From assembly GCA_964036155.1 (NCBI GenBank), contig OZ038423.1, positions 53,335,249-53,399,248 of the forward strand: 64,000 bases of DNA, read 5' to 3'. A program made the translations under genes and the position numbers. Positions within the stretch are counted from its first letter, which is position 1. Each line of letters opens with the position of its first letter. Positions 1 through 12,600 of this stretch are shown here, in pieces. This DNA comes from Diploscapter coronatus (taxonomy: Eukaryota; Nematoda; Chromadorea; Rhabditida; Rhabditidae). The notes beneath the pieces were generated by a model. The model was not told where the DNA came from and did no database searches. It saw only the letters and a list, made by a program, of their open reading frames with translations.

Positions 1-584
1 CATCGTCAGGTGACTCGTCAAGCTACGGTTCTGACTCAGCTCCTGCCCCAGCTCCAGCTCCGGCTCCGGCTCCAGCTCCAGCTCCAGCCCCTGCCCCTGC
101 CCCAGCACCAGTATGTCATCATGATCAGTCTTTTATAGAATACTACGTTAGACCCACAAAATAGAATAGGACTCTATCAAAGTTTTACCTGGGCTGCGAT
201 CCAAGTAAAATTTTACACCCCCTTGTAAACGCTTTTATAAAGGGTGTAATTTTACTTGAATCCCAGCCCTGACAATTTTCACATTCGAAGAAAGATCACC
301 ATGAATTTTGAAGCAATTCTTTCATTGGAAACAGTGGTCTTCATGGTGAAAATTGTGATACTTTAAGATGTATGGCGTTTTACCCTCGACTGTCCAAGAC
401 ATCCATTTATCAAGCTTACAAATACACAATGATTTTCAAATTAAATCCTCGCATGTTTTCATTTCAGTCGCAGCCAAGCTATGAAACACCAGCAGCAGCA
501 GCACCGTCGCCATCTTCGAACGCTGTTGAGACTGACACAGGAGCTTCTGGATACAAGATTAAGCGAGAAGTTACTAGAGCATAA
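1..584 (+). CDS. Pro/Ala-rich protein, C-terminal part (5' end outside window)
   Basis: Two exons are visible. Exon 1 (1-110, frame from base 3) encodes a serine-rich stretch followed by about twelve Ala-Pro repeats and ends at a good donor, gtatgt. Exon 2 (468-584) follows a TTTCAG acceptor in phase 0 and ends with a basic tail, GYKIKREVTRA, then TAA. The two exons give 74 residues here. Ala-Pro repeats and low complexity are common in nematode secreted or cuticle-associated proteins, but no diagnostic domain is in view, so I give no function. The 357-nt intron holds two hairpin-forming palindromes. The rest of the gene lies upstream of base 1. Confidence 0.7.
189..270. repeat. Short palindromic hairpin in the first intron
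   Basis: The left arm near 189-221 (gggctgcgatccaagtaaaa and onward) matches the reverse complement of the right arm near 240-269 with few mismatches. It looks like a small fold-back element and lies wholly inside an intron. Confidence 0.6.
270..360. repeat. Second palindromic hairpin, adjacent to the first
   Basis: The left end gacaattttcac pairs with the right end ggtgaaaattgtga. Inner parts (gaagaaagatcacca and tggtcttc) also pair. It abuts the previous palindrome, making a tandem pair of fold-backs. Confidence 0.5.
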
Positions 585-1510
585 GCTCGACTATTGTATT
601 TAATCCTTTCTCTAATTATCTAATCAGCCATCTGATATTTGCTCACTTTGTTGTAGTGCATAAGTCGCACATAATCGAAATCTCAGTTATCTAATTCTTC
701 ATTATTATTCTTTTTAATAATTAATTTTATTTTATACTATGCTATAAGCTGTTTTAGGTGATCAGATTGTTTTCTAGGAACAATCAGTATGCGTGTATGT
801 GTAATTTCATTATTTATGTTCCCAAAACATAGGAGTTAATTATTGCTTGTTTATTTCTAGCGCCGTTTCTGGCTGAATATCCTTTTATTTAATTGTGAGG
901 CTAGTTAATGCAGCCAGATGCGGTCGGTTTATTTTATAGTGCGTATTTAGTTGGTATTCTCATAATTTGACCTCATTCCTCGTTGCCCTAATACCTACTT
1001 ATCTATTTAGTGCCGTAGTGAATAGTAATTTAATTATTATTATTATTTTGTATATTATGACACTTTCAGTAAATTAAACTTATTGAAGATTTTAAGATTT
1101 TAGACTATGTGTGGGATTTCTAATGTACTTTTGCATAATAACGCGTTAGGTACAAATAGTTAAGAAACATAGCGAAAAGACATTCAAGGTCTCAACTTGA
1201 AACAACGATTTTCGAATAAATAATTAATGAATAAAAAAATTAAACTAAAACAACACAGAACAACAACGAAACGCATGAAAACTCGGTAAACAATGGTAAC
1301 GGCTATCTTCACAATCATCGTGCATTTTCTCCGTTTCTCATTTCCATTACATTCCCCTCTCTCCGCTTATCATGATTTGAATCATTCGATTTGAGCGATG
1401 CGCAGCCACTTTCTCTCTAACACATCAGTCAATTTAAACCATTCGATTTGTCCGCAATTTCCCTTTTCCGCCATTTCTCCATCGAATTTATTAATTTGCC
1501 TTGTTTTAGG
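585..1510. other. Intergenic: 3' UTR and promoter region
   Basis: No coding exon was seen. The first half is AT-rich 3'-flanking sequence. The second half, upstream of the acetyltransferase gene, is CT-rich and contains the motif cattcgattt twice (about 1384 and 1440). A TTGTTTTAG acceptor directly before the next start codon suggests spliced-leader addition. Confidence 0.5.
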
Positions 1511-4500
1511 ATGCTATCCAAGAGGATTGTTCGTGCTTATTCCACATCTGTTGTACGGCCCGCAAAAGCTAGCGTAAGTTTGAAGGCAAAATATTAAAAT
1601 ATTTTTTAAAAAGTAAAGATTTTATACATCGATCATGATCTAAATGCAAAAAGAAGTCTGGAGAATTTGTGTACAAAAATCGATAGGAAAAAGAACATTC
1701 TATAAAATGATTTTTCGGAAAGCTTAAATCTACAAGTAATAGTTTCTAGCGCATAACTTTACAATACGTTCGGAACGCACGCAATAAAAATCTTTACAGG
1801 GCGCGCTCGATGCATTCAGAACGCAGCTCAACGAGGAGTTGGAAGCCATTCGAGTATGTTTTCAAAAATATTGCTGATGGAAATTTCGTCGTCAATAGAT
1901 TTTTTAGAAACATAAACATGAAGTCCGAAGGTTTCAATTTTCAAAAGCATTTATCATTTTGAAAGTTCAATCGGATATTGACTCAGTCTTGTAATATGTG
2001 TTGTTTGAAAATTTTATGAAAGCTTTCTTGATAAATTTCTTCATCTATCTGATTTTCATTATTCTGTTTTCGAGGAAATGATTCTTCACTAAACTTTGGA
2101 AAAACATTGAAATTAGAAAATTTGATCAATTACACAATCCATTTGAAGCTCGGCGGTTGCTATTTAACGAGATGGCGAGACCTATCTTTTTCGCACACTA
2201 TTTCTTTCGACTTTCCTTCCCTCCCCTATCTCTAGCTAAAAGTCTCGTCATCTCGTTATATAGCAATTGCCTAAAATTGCCAAAAAAATTGCAGGCAGCC
2301 GGCACGTACAAGAATGAGCGAGTTATCCAGGGTCGTCAAGGAGTCCTCATCAGAGTGGCAGAGTCGTCCAAACCCGTCCTCAATTTCTGTGCCAACAACT
2401 ACTTGGGATTGAGCAGCCATCCTGAGGCAAGTTGTCATATCATCAATTGTCGAGAATGAATGATTTACAGGTGATCGCTGCAGGCAAAGCTGCTCTGGAA
2501 TCGCACGGTGCAGGCCTTTCCTCGGTCAGATTCATCTGCGGTACGCAGGACATCCACAAGAAACTTGAGGCTCAAATCGCTAAGGTGAAACTATCATATT
2601 TTGCATACTACAATTCGCACTTGATCGTTTCTGTTGGTGCAAGAAGTGTGAAACTTTTGATCGACTAACCTCTTTTATAATTATTCAGATCTTTAAATTT
2701 TATGAAAGCAAGTTCTGATTTTTTCGGATGTTTTGACAGATTTAAGACAAATGCTTTCTGACTTTTACATAGAAACTTCATTTTTGCAGTTCCACGGAAG
2801 AGAAGATGCGATTCTGTACGCTGCCTGCTTCGATGCAAATGCGGGTGTTTTCGAAGTTATGACAGGTTAGATTTGAGATTTTTTATGAAAGAGTCGTCAT
2901 TTCTAAATGCTTCAGACGACCGCGATGCGATTATTTCTGACGAGCTGAATCACGCTTCGATCATCGATGGAATTCGGCTGGCCAAGGCCAAGAAATTCCG
3001 CTACAAACACATCGATTTGAACGACCTCGAGGCTAAACTTAAGGAGTCCAAAGGTAAGCTTTCAAGGTATTGTTATGAATGGGGTTCATGTAATTTTTGA
3101 TGTCGTACAAAGATTCCAAGAATTTATTTACGCGTAATATCGTGCAGTTTTGATACGATGTCAGGAATTATCCAATGTAATGTAGAGAAATTTTGTAGAC
3201 TGCCGCCGTCGAGTGATTGTCACGGACGGAGTTTTCTCGATGGACGGAGACGTTGCTCCTCTCAAGGAAATCGGACAGTTGGCTGATAGATATAGTAAGA
3301 CCTAATACTATCTTAGGCTCACAACTTTCAGAAACACAGACACAGGATGAAAAGTTTCTTTTGATGTAGAAAATAGTATATCTTCTTTGAATCTTTCTTT
3401 CGAAAAGAACCTTTTTATGTGGCTCTAAAAGTGACGAGTCTATTCCATCATCACGTCTCATCATGCAAACTCAGACGCTCTGATCTTTGTGGACGAGTGT
3501 CATGCCACTGGGTTCTTCGGCAAAACTGGACGTGGAACTGAGGAAGCTACTGGTAAAAATAATTGCTTTCCTCTCGCTATGCATCGTTTTTGCAGGAGTG
3601 AGTGGACGAATCGATGTGATCAACTCGACGCTGGGCAAGGCGTTGGGCGGGGCTATGGGCGGCTATACGACGGGACCGAAACCGTTCATCGACTTGCTGC
3701 GACAGCGCTCCAGGCCTTACTTGTTCAGCAACTCGCTTGCCCCAAGCATTGTCGGCTCTAGTACGAAGGTTTGCAAATTGCAATAGAAAAGCGATCAATG
3801 AGACGAATTCGATTTTATTCAATTTTCTTCCAATATTGTTTTTGGATCAGCTTCGTATCTTGTTTTCTCACAAATTTCGATCATTTTTGTGCAATATTTT
3901 AGGTGTTTGAAATGCTGATGAACGATTCTTCCCTCGTTGGATCGCTGCAGGCAAAAGTCAAGAAATTCAGGTAAATTACTCTAATCGTAAAAATTCCCTA
4001 GTCCTAATTGCGATTGTTGCAGAACGAAGATGGCAACCCTCGGTTTCACAGTGCTCGGCAACGACCCGACCCACCCGATTTGCCCCGTGCTGCTACACGA
4101 CGCGAAACTCGCTGCCACGATGGCCGACGAAATGCTCAAGCTCGGCATCTACGTCATTGGCTTCTCCTTTCCAGTCGTTCCCAAAGGAAAGGCCAGAATT
4201 CGCGTTCAGGTAAATTTTGTTCAAACTCATCATCGATTCAACGAATCGAACCTAGACCTATTCTGAACATTGCTCACGATCATTTTTGACTATTTTCCGC
4301 TCCGTTTACGCTTACATCAATTTAAAAAGAGCGATTTCATTTACAAGGATAACTCCTACGTATAAAATCTTACAGATCTTGACGAAATTTACAAATTTGA
4401 TAATACAAGTGAAGAATCGAGTTTCAGCTTAGAATTTCCGATCCAAGAGTGCAGTTAGATATTGGACACTTTTTGACTTCATAATCTTTACCAGAATCTT

Positions 4501-4791
4501 TAATTACCTCGATTTTGAAAAGTACCATCGAAATCTACGAATCCTAAAGTGGAACTTCCCTTGCCACATCTTATTTTAGAAAAAAATCTCAATAGTAATT
4601 TTTGAAATGATTTTATTACACAATTCTGAATTTAATTTAAATTGGGTTTATGAATATTATCTAATCAAAAAATCATGATTTGCGGTATCTAAAAATCAGA
4701 ATTTCAGATATCCGCCGCTCACACCGAAGAGCACATCGACACGGCTGTGAGTGCCTTCGAAAAGATTGGCAAGAAATTGGGCGTCATTTGA
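1511..4791 (+). CDS. Glycine C-acetyltransferase (2-amino-3-ketobutyrate CoA ligase), mitochondrial
   Basis: This PLP enzyme completes threonine breakdown: it takes 2-amino-3-ketobutyrate and CoA to glycine and acetyl-CoA in mitochondria. Twelve exons join cleanly (1511-1573, 1800-1853, 2295-2426, 2471-2584, 2790-2865, 2916-3053, 3199-3294, 3475-3552, 3596-3768, 3903-3970, 4023-4209, 4708-4791) into 420 residues, the usual family length. The N-terminus ([17 protein letters not shown]) is basic and hydroxylated like a mitochondrial presequence. Family landmarks include [37 protein letters not shown] and [14 protein letters not shown], whose lysine should bind PLP. The third intron (2427-2470) starts with GC, forced by frame. 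ATG 1511 follows TTTTAG G, a likely trans-splice site. The C. elegans counterpart is, from memory, T25B9.1. Confidence 0.97.
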
Positions 4792-5672
4792 GGTTCACTT
4801 TAACACGGTATTATGCAAAGTTTATGCATTGATTTATTTTGTGATGTAAAAAGTGAAACTATGAACCAATAGTAGATAGATATCATTATTGGATGTTCAT
4901 TCATAATAAATGCTCGGCTTTTATGAATCGATTAAGTAACGTGACATATTTCTGAGTTTCTCTTATCATATGAGGAATTTATAGCTTTTCTTCGCTTCCT
5001 TAATGAACCGAGAAAGGAATAGCTGACTTGCCAAAGAGACTGAAGAATATTGAAAAAAACTGCATACAGTGTAGTTTTCTAACTATCAAGTTACAACAAA
5101 GTGTAGCTTTGGTGCGAAGCTCTACAGATGAAACATACAAAATTGACTGAAAATTCATAAACGTCACAAGTTTAATGAGATATAAATTTTATAGGTGTCT
5201 TATAAACATTAACAGTCTAATCAGGTTTAGTCGTTCTCATACTCGTATAGTGATCATTGGACTATGCTCCTATCTGATAGCGATTGATTGTTAATGTAGG
5301 AGCTAAACAAACTACCTATTCAGTTCATAGGTGGTCGGAAAATTTGATTTCGAAGGCAATTTTAAAACAACTCTTTTTGGGAACTTTTCCACATGTGAAA
5401 ACATCATTATCGTTTTTCTTCCAAATTTCTACTTTTTCCCAACCCAGATTTGGTCGCACTGCAAAGAACATATTTATGTCTATAGCTTATCTTATCAAAA
5501 TTACTATCTATTGTTTTTATTCGCTTGTCCCTAAAATCGACTGAACAGTCACATTTAACCAAGTGCGCATCCATTTGAGGGCCATTTTCCAATTGCTCTT
5601 TTTCTACAATTACCAAGCTTGCAAACAATAAGCAACAAAATACTTGTTATTAAGTTCTCTAATCGATAATTA
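4792..5672. other. Intergenic between acetyltransferase and UGT
   Basis: About 880 nt of AT-rich sequence. Short reading frames here (for example 5284-5544) have low-complexity hydrophobic translations and no splice context. I see only the upstream gene's 3' flank and the UGT promoter. Confidence 0.5.
4905..4910 (+). terminator. Poly(A) signal AATAAA
   Basis: A canonical AATAAA lies 114 nt after the acetyltransferase stop codon, on the same strand. Confidence 0.55.
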
Positions 5673-8600
5673 ATGAATCTATGCAATGCTCTACTACTCA
5701 TTTCACTAATACAATGCTCATGCAGCTACAATATTCTGGTTTACGTATTGCTAATTGGAAAGAGTCATGTGGATTTCGGGACCATGTTGGTCAATTTGTT
5801 GGCAGACAGAGGGCATACTGTTGTGAGTTCATTAAAAGTTAAATAAAGCATCAATTCTTTATTCATTTTAACACAAAGACGAAGGAAATACTTTGAGGAT
5901 CTAATGTTCGCGAGAATGAATGATAAGGTTTCTGGAAATGGAACGTCGAAGGCTCGTCGGATCAAGAATTTTGGCTGGGAGGGAAGTGGTGAGCTTGGTG
6001 TTGAGTTGTCCGAATAGTTTCTGTGAAAGGTCCCTGGAGCCAGCGAGCTGCCTATCTATCGAGTTTCTTCGAGCCGCAACCACTCGGCCTCGATGACATT
6101 TCTGCCTTCTACGACACGACAAACGATCTCTGCTACTTGGCCATGTCCGATCCATCCGTCGTCGAGTTCATCAAAGAGGGCAATTATGATTTGGCCATTG
6201 CAACTGACTATGAATTCTGTCCATTCTTGCTCTTCGACATCGCAAAAGTGCCATCGGTTGTGTGTAAGTGGATTTGGATCCAAAATTTTCCATTCAGAGC
6301 TGGAAGAAGTTTAAACTTGTCATAGCACTCAATTCGGAATAAATATTCACTTTCGAAATTAAAGTTCATGAAGTCGAAGTAGATATTTTGAATTAGCACA
6401 CAAGTTCGCGGAAATTCGAGTCTCGTGAAGATAAAAGGCAGGAAAAAACTATTCGAGCACTGAACTACAAACTACATAATGATCTTCATAAGTTTTACAG
6501 AGAATCTATGACGTATGATATTTAGCATATGTTCCGACGCCTTTATTTCCCTGGAATCTTTACATGTCTGGCGTGCCAACTACACCGAAAGTCTATGCTT
6601 GTACGATTTTAAAATTATCTTTCCTGTGATATCCTGCATGTGATAATGCCAAATTGTAGCTGTACTCGATGCAGAACACAATCAGGGCTTCATACATACA
6701 ACGTGGCATTTGATCAAAAGTATCTACATTATTTATTACAGAATCCCAGCAAAAAATAGAAATCAGGTATTCGTTTTGATGTTTTGAAAAACTGACAAGG
6801 AGATCTCATCTAATGCCAGTTCGTTTTTTGAATAATTTTTTCACCAATAGGGGTTTTCATGTCTTGATCACGAGTCTAAAATCAAAAAGTGCAACTATAA
6901 GCTTCGTGACGTTTTTGGAAATCCATTGAACTGTTACGCAGTAGAGATGGTAGTGAATAATATGTAAATTTTAATTTCAATTATATATGCTATTTTTCAT
7001 TGCAAGAGTTTTATAGATGCCCAAAGGCAGGAAGGCCACGGTTTCATTTTTATACTTCAGAATCGTGATCAGAACATTTGAAAAGTCTTATTAGTTAAAA
7101 AACTATCCAAAACACTGCATGACGTTAGGCGAGTTCTCGTTTTGAATAAAACCATTCGGTCTTATGTTTTTGCCAAGTCATATGAATTCTAAATTGATCA
7201 AATGATCCGTTTATCAGATTGTGTTTTAGACAGGCGTTGCTCGTCAATTTTATGGCCCGGAAGTGAAAGATGGTCATTCGCTGGCTCATCGCACCAACAT
7301 TCTCTTTGCCAATTCGAATGAATTGCTCGAAAAACCACTGCCCTTGCCGCACAAAGTCAAATACATTGGAGGCCTGAATCTTGGTGAACCAAAACCTCTC
7401 AATGCAGAATTCGACCGAATCCTTTCAAATGCGAAGAAAGGGGCTATCGTATTTTCGTTTGGAACCCAGGTTAACCTTCGAAAATATCACGAAAAGCGAT
7501 TGTGAGATTATATTTAGGCTCCTATGAAGTTCGTACCGTTCAAAATACGCAAATGCTTCGTCGAGGCCTTCAAGCGATTTCCCGATTTTGTGTTCATTTG
7601 GAAGTATGAAAAACAACCGGACGATTCAGAGCTGTTCAACAACAGCACGAATGTGCATCCACTTGAATGGATTCCACAATGGGACTTATTGAGTAAGATG
7701 TTTATAGAAAAAAACGAGACGAATTTCCAATCATTCCAGACGACAAGCGAGTTGTAGGATTCATCAGTCATTCTGGGTTGAATTCGTTCAACGAGGCATC
7801 TCATGCAGGAATGCCTATGCTAACTGTGCCACTATTTGTTGATCAGCTCCACAATGCTAAAAACGGTCTGTTATTTCAAATCATCATTCACTTCATAGCT
7901 GCCTGATTGATTGGTTGCAGGCGAACGACTTGGTACATCTATTCTGCTGAGGAAGACAAATATCACTTCAGAAAGCGTAGCCGATTGCTTGCAGAAACTT
8001 TTGTTTGATGACAGGTTAGTAGTTACCGTTTCATCGAGTGAACTTTACATTATGATAAGTGATATATGATATATAATCTAATACAGAACCTATTGTTATT
8101 GTTTGATAATTTAATGAAATATAAGCTATTACTTCAGTTGAGTAACTGTTACGATCGCAGAACGGTACAACTAGCCGTGTGTGTTATACTTGTAAACTAA
8201 CCAAGACGAAGACGAGAGTAAACGTTTATTAATGCCCAAGAGAGATATTTATAGGGTTGATTGTGAGATCAAAGGTGGGAAAGGGTATCTAAGATTAGAT
8301 ATGCGAATGTGTGTATACTCTGAAGTAAATATTATGATGTTTCAATAGTTAATGCTAGTCATTTCCTAGCCACTTCTATTGAAATTGAAAACTATTCAAA
8401 TTATCAGGTATCGAAATCGTGCCAAAACAATCTCCAACATGCTCAGGGAAAAGCCAAACAAGGGGAAGGAAACATTCATCGAGTGGGTGGAATTTGCAGC
8501 CAAGTATGGAAATCTGCACGAGGTTCGAATTAAATTCGACTGAAACGTTAAAATTATTCTTTCAGCATCTGAACCTGCCCGGCTCACTCATGTCCCCAAT

Positions 8601-8727
8601 CGAATATTACCTAATCGATCTCGCACTCATCGACATTTCAATTCTTGTAATTAGCTTCCTAGTTTTGAAACGAATTTTGAAATCCGTTTTTGCAAGCTCA
8701 CCCAGGGAGAAACGAAAGCGTGATTGA
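5673..8727 (+). CDS. UDP-glucuronosyltransferase, ER membrane (frame break near exon 2)
   Basis: A phase II conjugation enzyme that transfers sugar from a UDP-sugar to small lipophilic molecules in the ER lumen. Exon 1 (5673-5822) encodes a signal peptide (MNLCNALLLISLIQCSCS) and the UGT start NILVYVLLIGKSHVDFG. Later exons run 6526-6600, 6660-6766, 7230-7469, 7518-7692, 7740-7865, 7921-8014, 8408-8522 and 8566-8727. They carry FSFGTQV, PLEWIPQWDLL and the donor-binding signature FISHSGLNSFNEASHAGMPM, LTVPLFVDQ. The C-terminus has one membrane helix (near YYLIDLALIDISILVISFLV) and a basic tail, RKRD. The problem lies between exon 2 (from about 5897, ends ELGVELSE then TAG at 6015-6017) and exon 3 (6018-6263, frame VKGPWSQRAAYL). 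They join only through a 29-nt intron, a less likely 62-nt intron, or an indel. I do not know which member of this large family it is. Confidence 0.88.
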
Positions 8728-9643
8728 TTTTTCTTTTAAACTTTTAATTTATTTTTTTCTCGTTCGATCCTAGCTACAAAATAAAATAATTCTCAAAAGA
8801 TCTATGCATAAATTTAAAGGATTTGAAGAAAAAAAGCGATCAAAGTTTGGAATGAAATTCAAGTGGAAGACCCTCTAAATCACGGCTACGCAAATTTTTC
8901 AATTGAAAAGAACATCTTATCAAAAGTAGAATAAGACAAAATCACAGAGGGATTTTCATATTTGAAAAATGAGTAATAAGATTAAAATAAGTGATAGAAA
9001 ATTACAGCAATTTGAATAAAAATCATGATCGTTCAAAAATACTAATGACTGAATTAAATCTCCAGAAAAACGATTAAAATTGTTCACTGGGAACAATTTG
9101 ACGGCAATTTCATTCAGCAAAGAATTAAATGAGTTTGGGTATCCCAGTCAGGTTTTTTGATTGGAAACTGTATAAATGTGCATAAATGGAAATGGGAATA
9201 AGAGAAAAGCCGAGCACACAACCAATTTTAGATAAGATAAGCGACATTTATTTTGAGTCGCAAAGATTTATCCTTTTAAAAGTTGTCATTTTGATTACAA
9301 GATTTGCGAGTCAAAAATACCTATTGTCGTTTTGTCATTGTCGTAGGATTGAATAATACGATTTTCTTAATCTTAGAAAAATAATAATTTGGACCCATTT
9401 TTAAGAAGCGATACAATTCGTGATTTCTCCGAATATCAGTGAATTGGTGTTGGGAAGGGGAGAATGGCAGAAAAATGTCTCATTGAAAAGGGAACACACA
9501 TTTCAGACTAGATGTTTGTGTTTAGAATATTCCGAATATCTGATTATGAGGAATGGAATGTGAGTGAAGTGGGTAATTCAGTTGAATTACACAGAAAAGG
9601 TGTGAAATACTCCACCCACTTGCAATATAATGGAATGGGCCTA
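8728..9643. other. Convergent intergenic region (UGT and vha-19 3' ends)
   Basis: About 900 nt of AT-rich DNA between two convergent genes. AATAAA-type sites follow the UGT stop (near 8778). The reading frame at 9512-9775 is the antisense of the next gene's last exon. Confidence 0.5.
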
Positions 9644-12600
9644 TTACTCCCTGACATTGATGACGATCTGCTTGTGTTTGGGATCGTCGAATCGGTCGAT
9701 GGTCTGCACGGACTGCAGCATCACGTAGCCGAACATCAGACCCGCAACCATCACGAGGGCACTGATTATTCCTAAAAAGTACAATAATAATTAGTGGAAT
9801 TATTTAAAAATCATGTTTCGAAGCACAATGATTCAATATCGAGCCAATGAAATTTTTAGACATCCAATCAAAACATGAGCATAATATTCAGAGCTTCGCT
9901 ATCAAAAATGTTCAATCCGTCTGTTGTATTTTAGTATTTGATTTTTATAAAATAAAACGAGTTATTTCAAAACGTGAATTAAATTTCAAATCCTAGAAAA
10001 TTCTATGAGTGGAAAAATACTGCAAAATTTAGTGAATGTGCATTTATTTTTCCAGAAACGATAAACAAAAAAACTAATTATCAAGAAAGATGGATTTATA
10101 TTACTAAAATTGGTGCTTTTTTCAGCATTATAGAATTTTCAAAGCATTGATAAATTTTCAAATAATTTCGAATATCAAAATACCAACCCATCCAACTGCC
10201 AGGAGAGAATGTGCCGACGCAGTCATCGACTTGCTGCATGAAATAGTGGCAGCCCTTGCAGTTTGCATCCGCTGTCGAATTTATTCCAGTCAGTTGAATC
10301 TGGAAAATACATTTTCTATTATGACAAAGCGTAGACCGATTTTTAATGAACGAATTATTTCCAAATTTTACAAGTATGTAGGGAACTCTTACTAGGGAAG
10401 TTTCTCAAGTGTGGGCCTCCGATTGGGCTGATTTTCACACCGAAGGGGTATTCCATAACGCTGATCACGATGCTCAAAAATTCGCCTTTCTCATAAGGCG
10501 GGCTACGAGCAGGAAATGCGGAAAACTTCTCTACAACACGAGAAAATCTCATGCGAAAATGATATTTTTGAAACTCAAATTGACATTCTCTCGATTTCGT
10601 ATGCTATTTCCTCGCGTTGCGAAGCAGTTTCTCACATTTTCTGCACGTAGTCGGTTTTATGAGGAAAAAACGGACTTGAGCATCGTGATCAGGGCCATGA
10701 AATATCCCCCCTGTGAAAATCAGTCCAATCGAAGACGGATACTTGAAAAACTTCTCTAGCTAGGCATAAGAATCTGCCAAACATCAGGAATATTCGCCCA
10801 AGAAGAATGATTTTACATCCCATTATAAAAAATCATGTTTGTTCCAAACTTTTGAGATCATCACTATTTTTAGTTTTCTAAAAGAAAATGCAATACCTGT
10901 GTGTTGTAGAGCATAATGCCGATGAAATAATGGTCGGTACCGGTATTGAACCAGAATGCCTGTGTGAGAGAGCAAGCCCAGCCACGCCCGTACACTCCAT
11001 TTATGCCTGCAGTTTCCAGAGAGAACACACGCGATTTTGCAACCATAGTTCCCGCCGTCTGAAAGCCATACTTCTATCGATACTATTCAATTATCAAACA
11101 AGTCGAAATTATCGTTAACAGTTTCTGAATGAGTGGACTAGTAAAAATAAGATCAGGTCTTGGTTATTTTTTCTGCAAAAATTCTGCATTCGATTTTTTT
11201 AAAACCGTTATATTAGATTTTGAGATAATTTTACGCGCAAAACGCGGATTGGTGCAACCGATTTCCAAATTTTTATACTATCGTAGAATACTTGTGCAGT
11301 GCTTCAATATGATATAACATTTGACGGAAAATTTTTGTACTGCAGCAAGAAATGAGCCTTTTTTTCGACCCCTAAAAGTAGGATTCGTATTGGATACCAT
11401 TTACGCGTAATAAACGAAGTGACGGATTTTTGAGCTATACCATAAGAAAGCCAATACCTTAGTGATAACAAAACAGAAAACCTCATTTGGGTTCGTTAAG
11501 TACAAAAAAGTTACTCAAGTGTGCTACGAACTTATGGACCAACACAAATTTACATCAATAAGATAAACATTCGTACACCCTGATAAAAATGAATAGCTTC
11601 ATCTCATATGATAAACTTGACTCTTCATCCTCAATCAAATTTTAGGTATGAGTTTATGCCACTTTTAGCTTATATTTCCGCATTAATGAAGTGTTGAAAA
11701 TTGATGTGGGCAAAATCGACATACCGAGAAAGGATCTTTCAGGCCCTGGACCTGCAGCGGATCGCTGCCGACAGTCGCTCCACCCAGTTTCCAGAACAGA
11801 TCCAGAGTTGTATTGAGCGATATGCTAAATATTCATGTTTAATATAAGAGAGTGAAGTATATAATTACGTGAAGCTGAATGAAGTTCCGGAGGCGATTCT
11901 GATGGCAGGCGTTTTGTTGTCGTCGGTCGAGTTTCCATTCAACTCCCTCGTGGTTTTCAGTCGAATCGTGAATCTAAAACGCAATGAATCATTAAAATGC
12001 TTCTGCAAAGACAAGACATACTTGTACGGGCCCTGGGTGAAATTCGTTGGACATACTACATCGTCTTTGGCGTAATCCCTAAACAGCATAATTGAGGATA
12101 CTTCATAATTATTTGTTTGATTACAGACAACGCGCAACGTCAAAGGTCTGGACAGTCTTTAGCTTTGAATCGAACCCTTATGAAAAATCGTATGTACATC
12201 AGGGATGTGTGGAATATTCCGTTGTTTCGTTCCGAAAATTAACAAATGCCATTCCGCACGTCCCTGATGTACATCACCAAACAAAATGTAATTGAATCAT
12301 TGAGCTACTGATGCAATTAGATTGTAAAAACGTCCTCATAAAATGAATAACGTTTAGTTTTGGGGACAAAATACTATGCAACAAGGTTTTGGAGATAAAC
12401 TGCAGAGATGGGGGAAAATTGAAATACTTTCGGAACAAAGGACATTGTTGAATGTACAGAGCGCTTTAGTATAATTTTACAACTTTTTTGTTTTTAAATA
12501 AAACTTCTCTCAAATTATTTATAAAAAAGGTCAACGGGATTCAATTAATCTATTAGGGAGCTTTATGAAACTGTATTGTTTTGTCCACTTTCCATATATA

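Noticed and set aside
6841..6951. Possible extra UGT exon (GFSCLDHESKIKKCNY...)
   Set aside because: Phase compatible, but the flanking exons join directly to give a normal UGT and the translation has no UGT similarity.
9512..9775. 87-codon plus-strand frame
   Set aside because: Antisense of the last vha-19 exon, whose minus-strand translation has a clear Ac45 tail.
10409..10759. 116-codon open frame, plus strand
   Set aside because: It coincides with the fold-back element in vha-19 intron 6, so it is repeat sequence.
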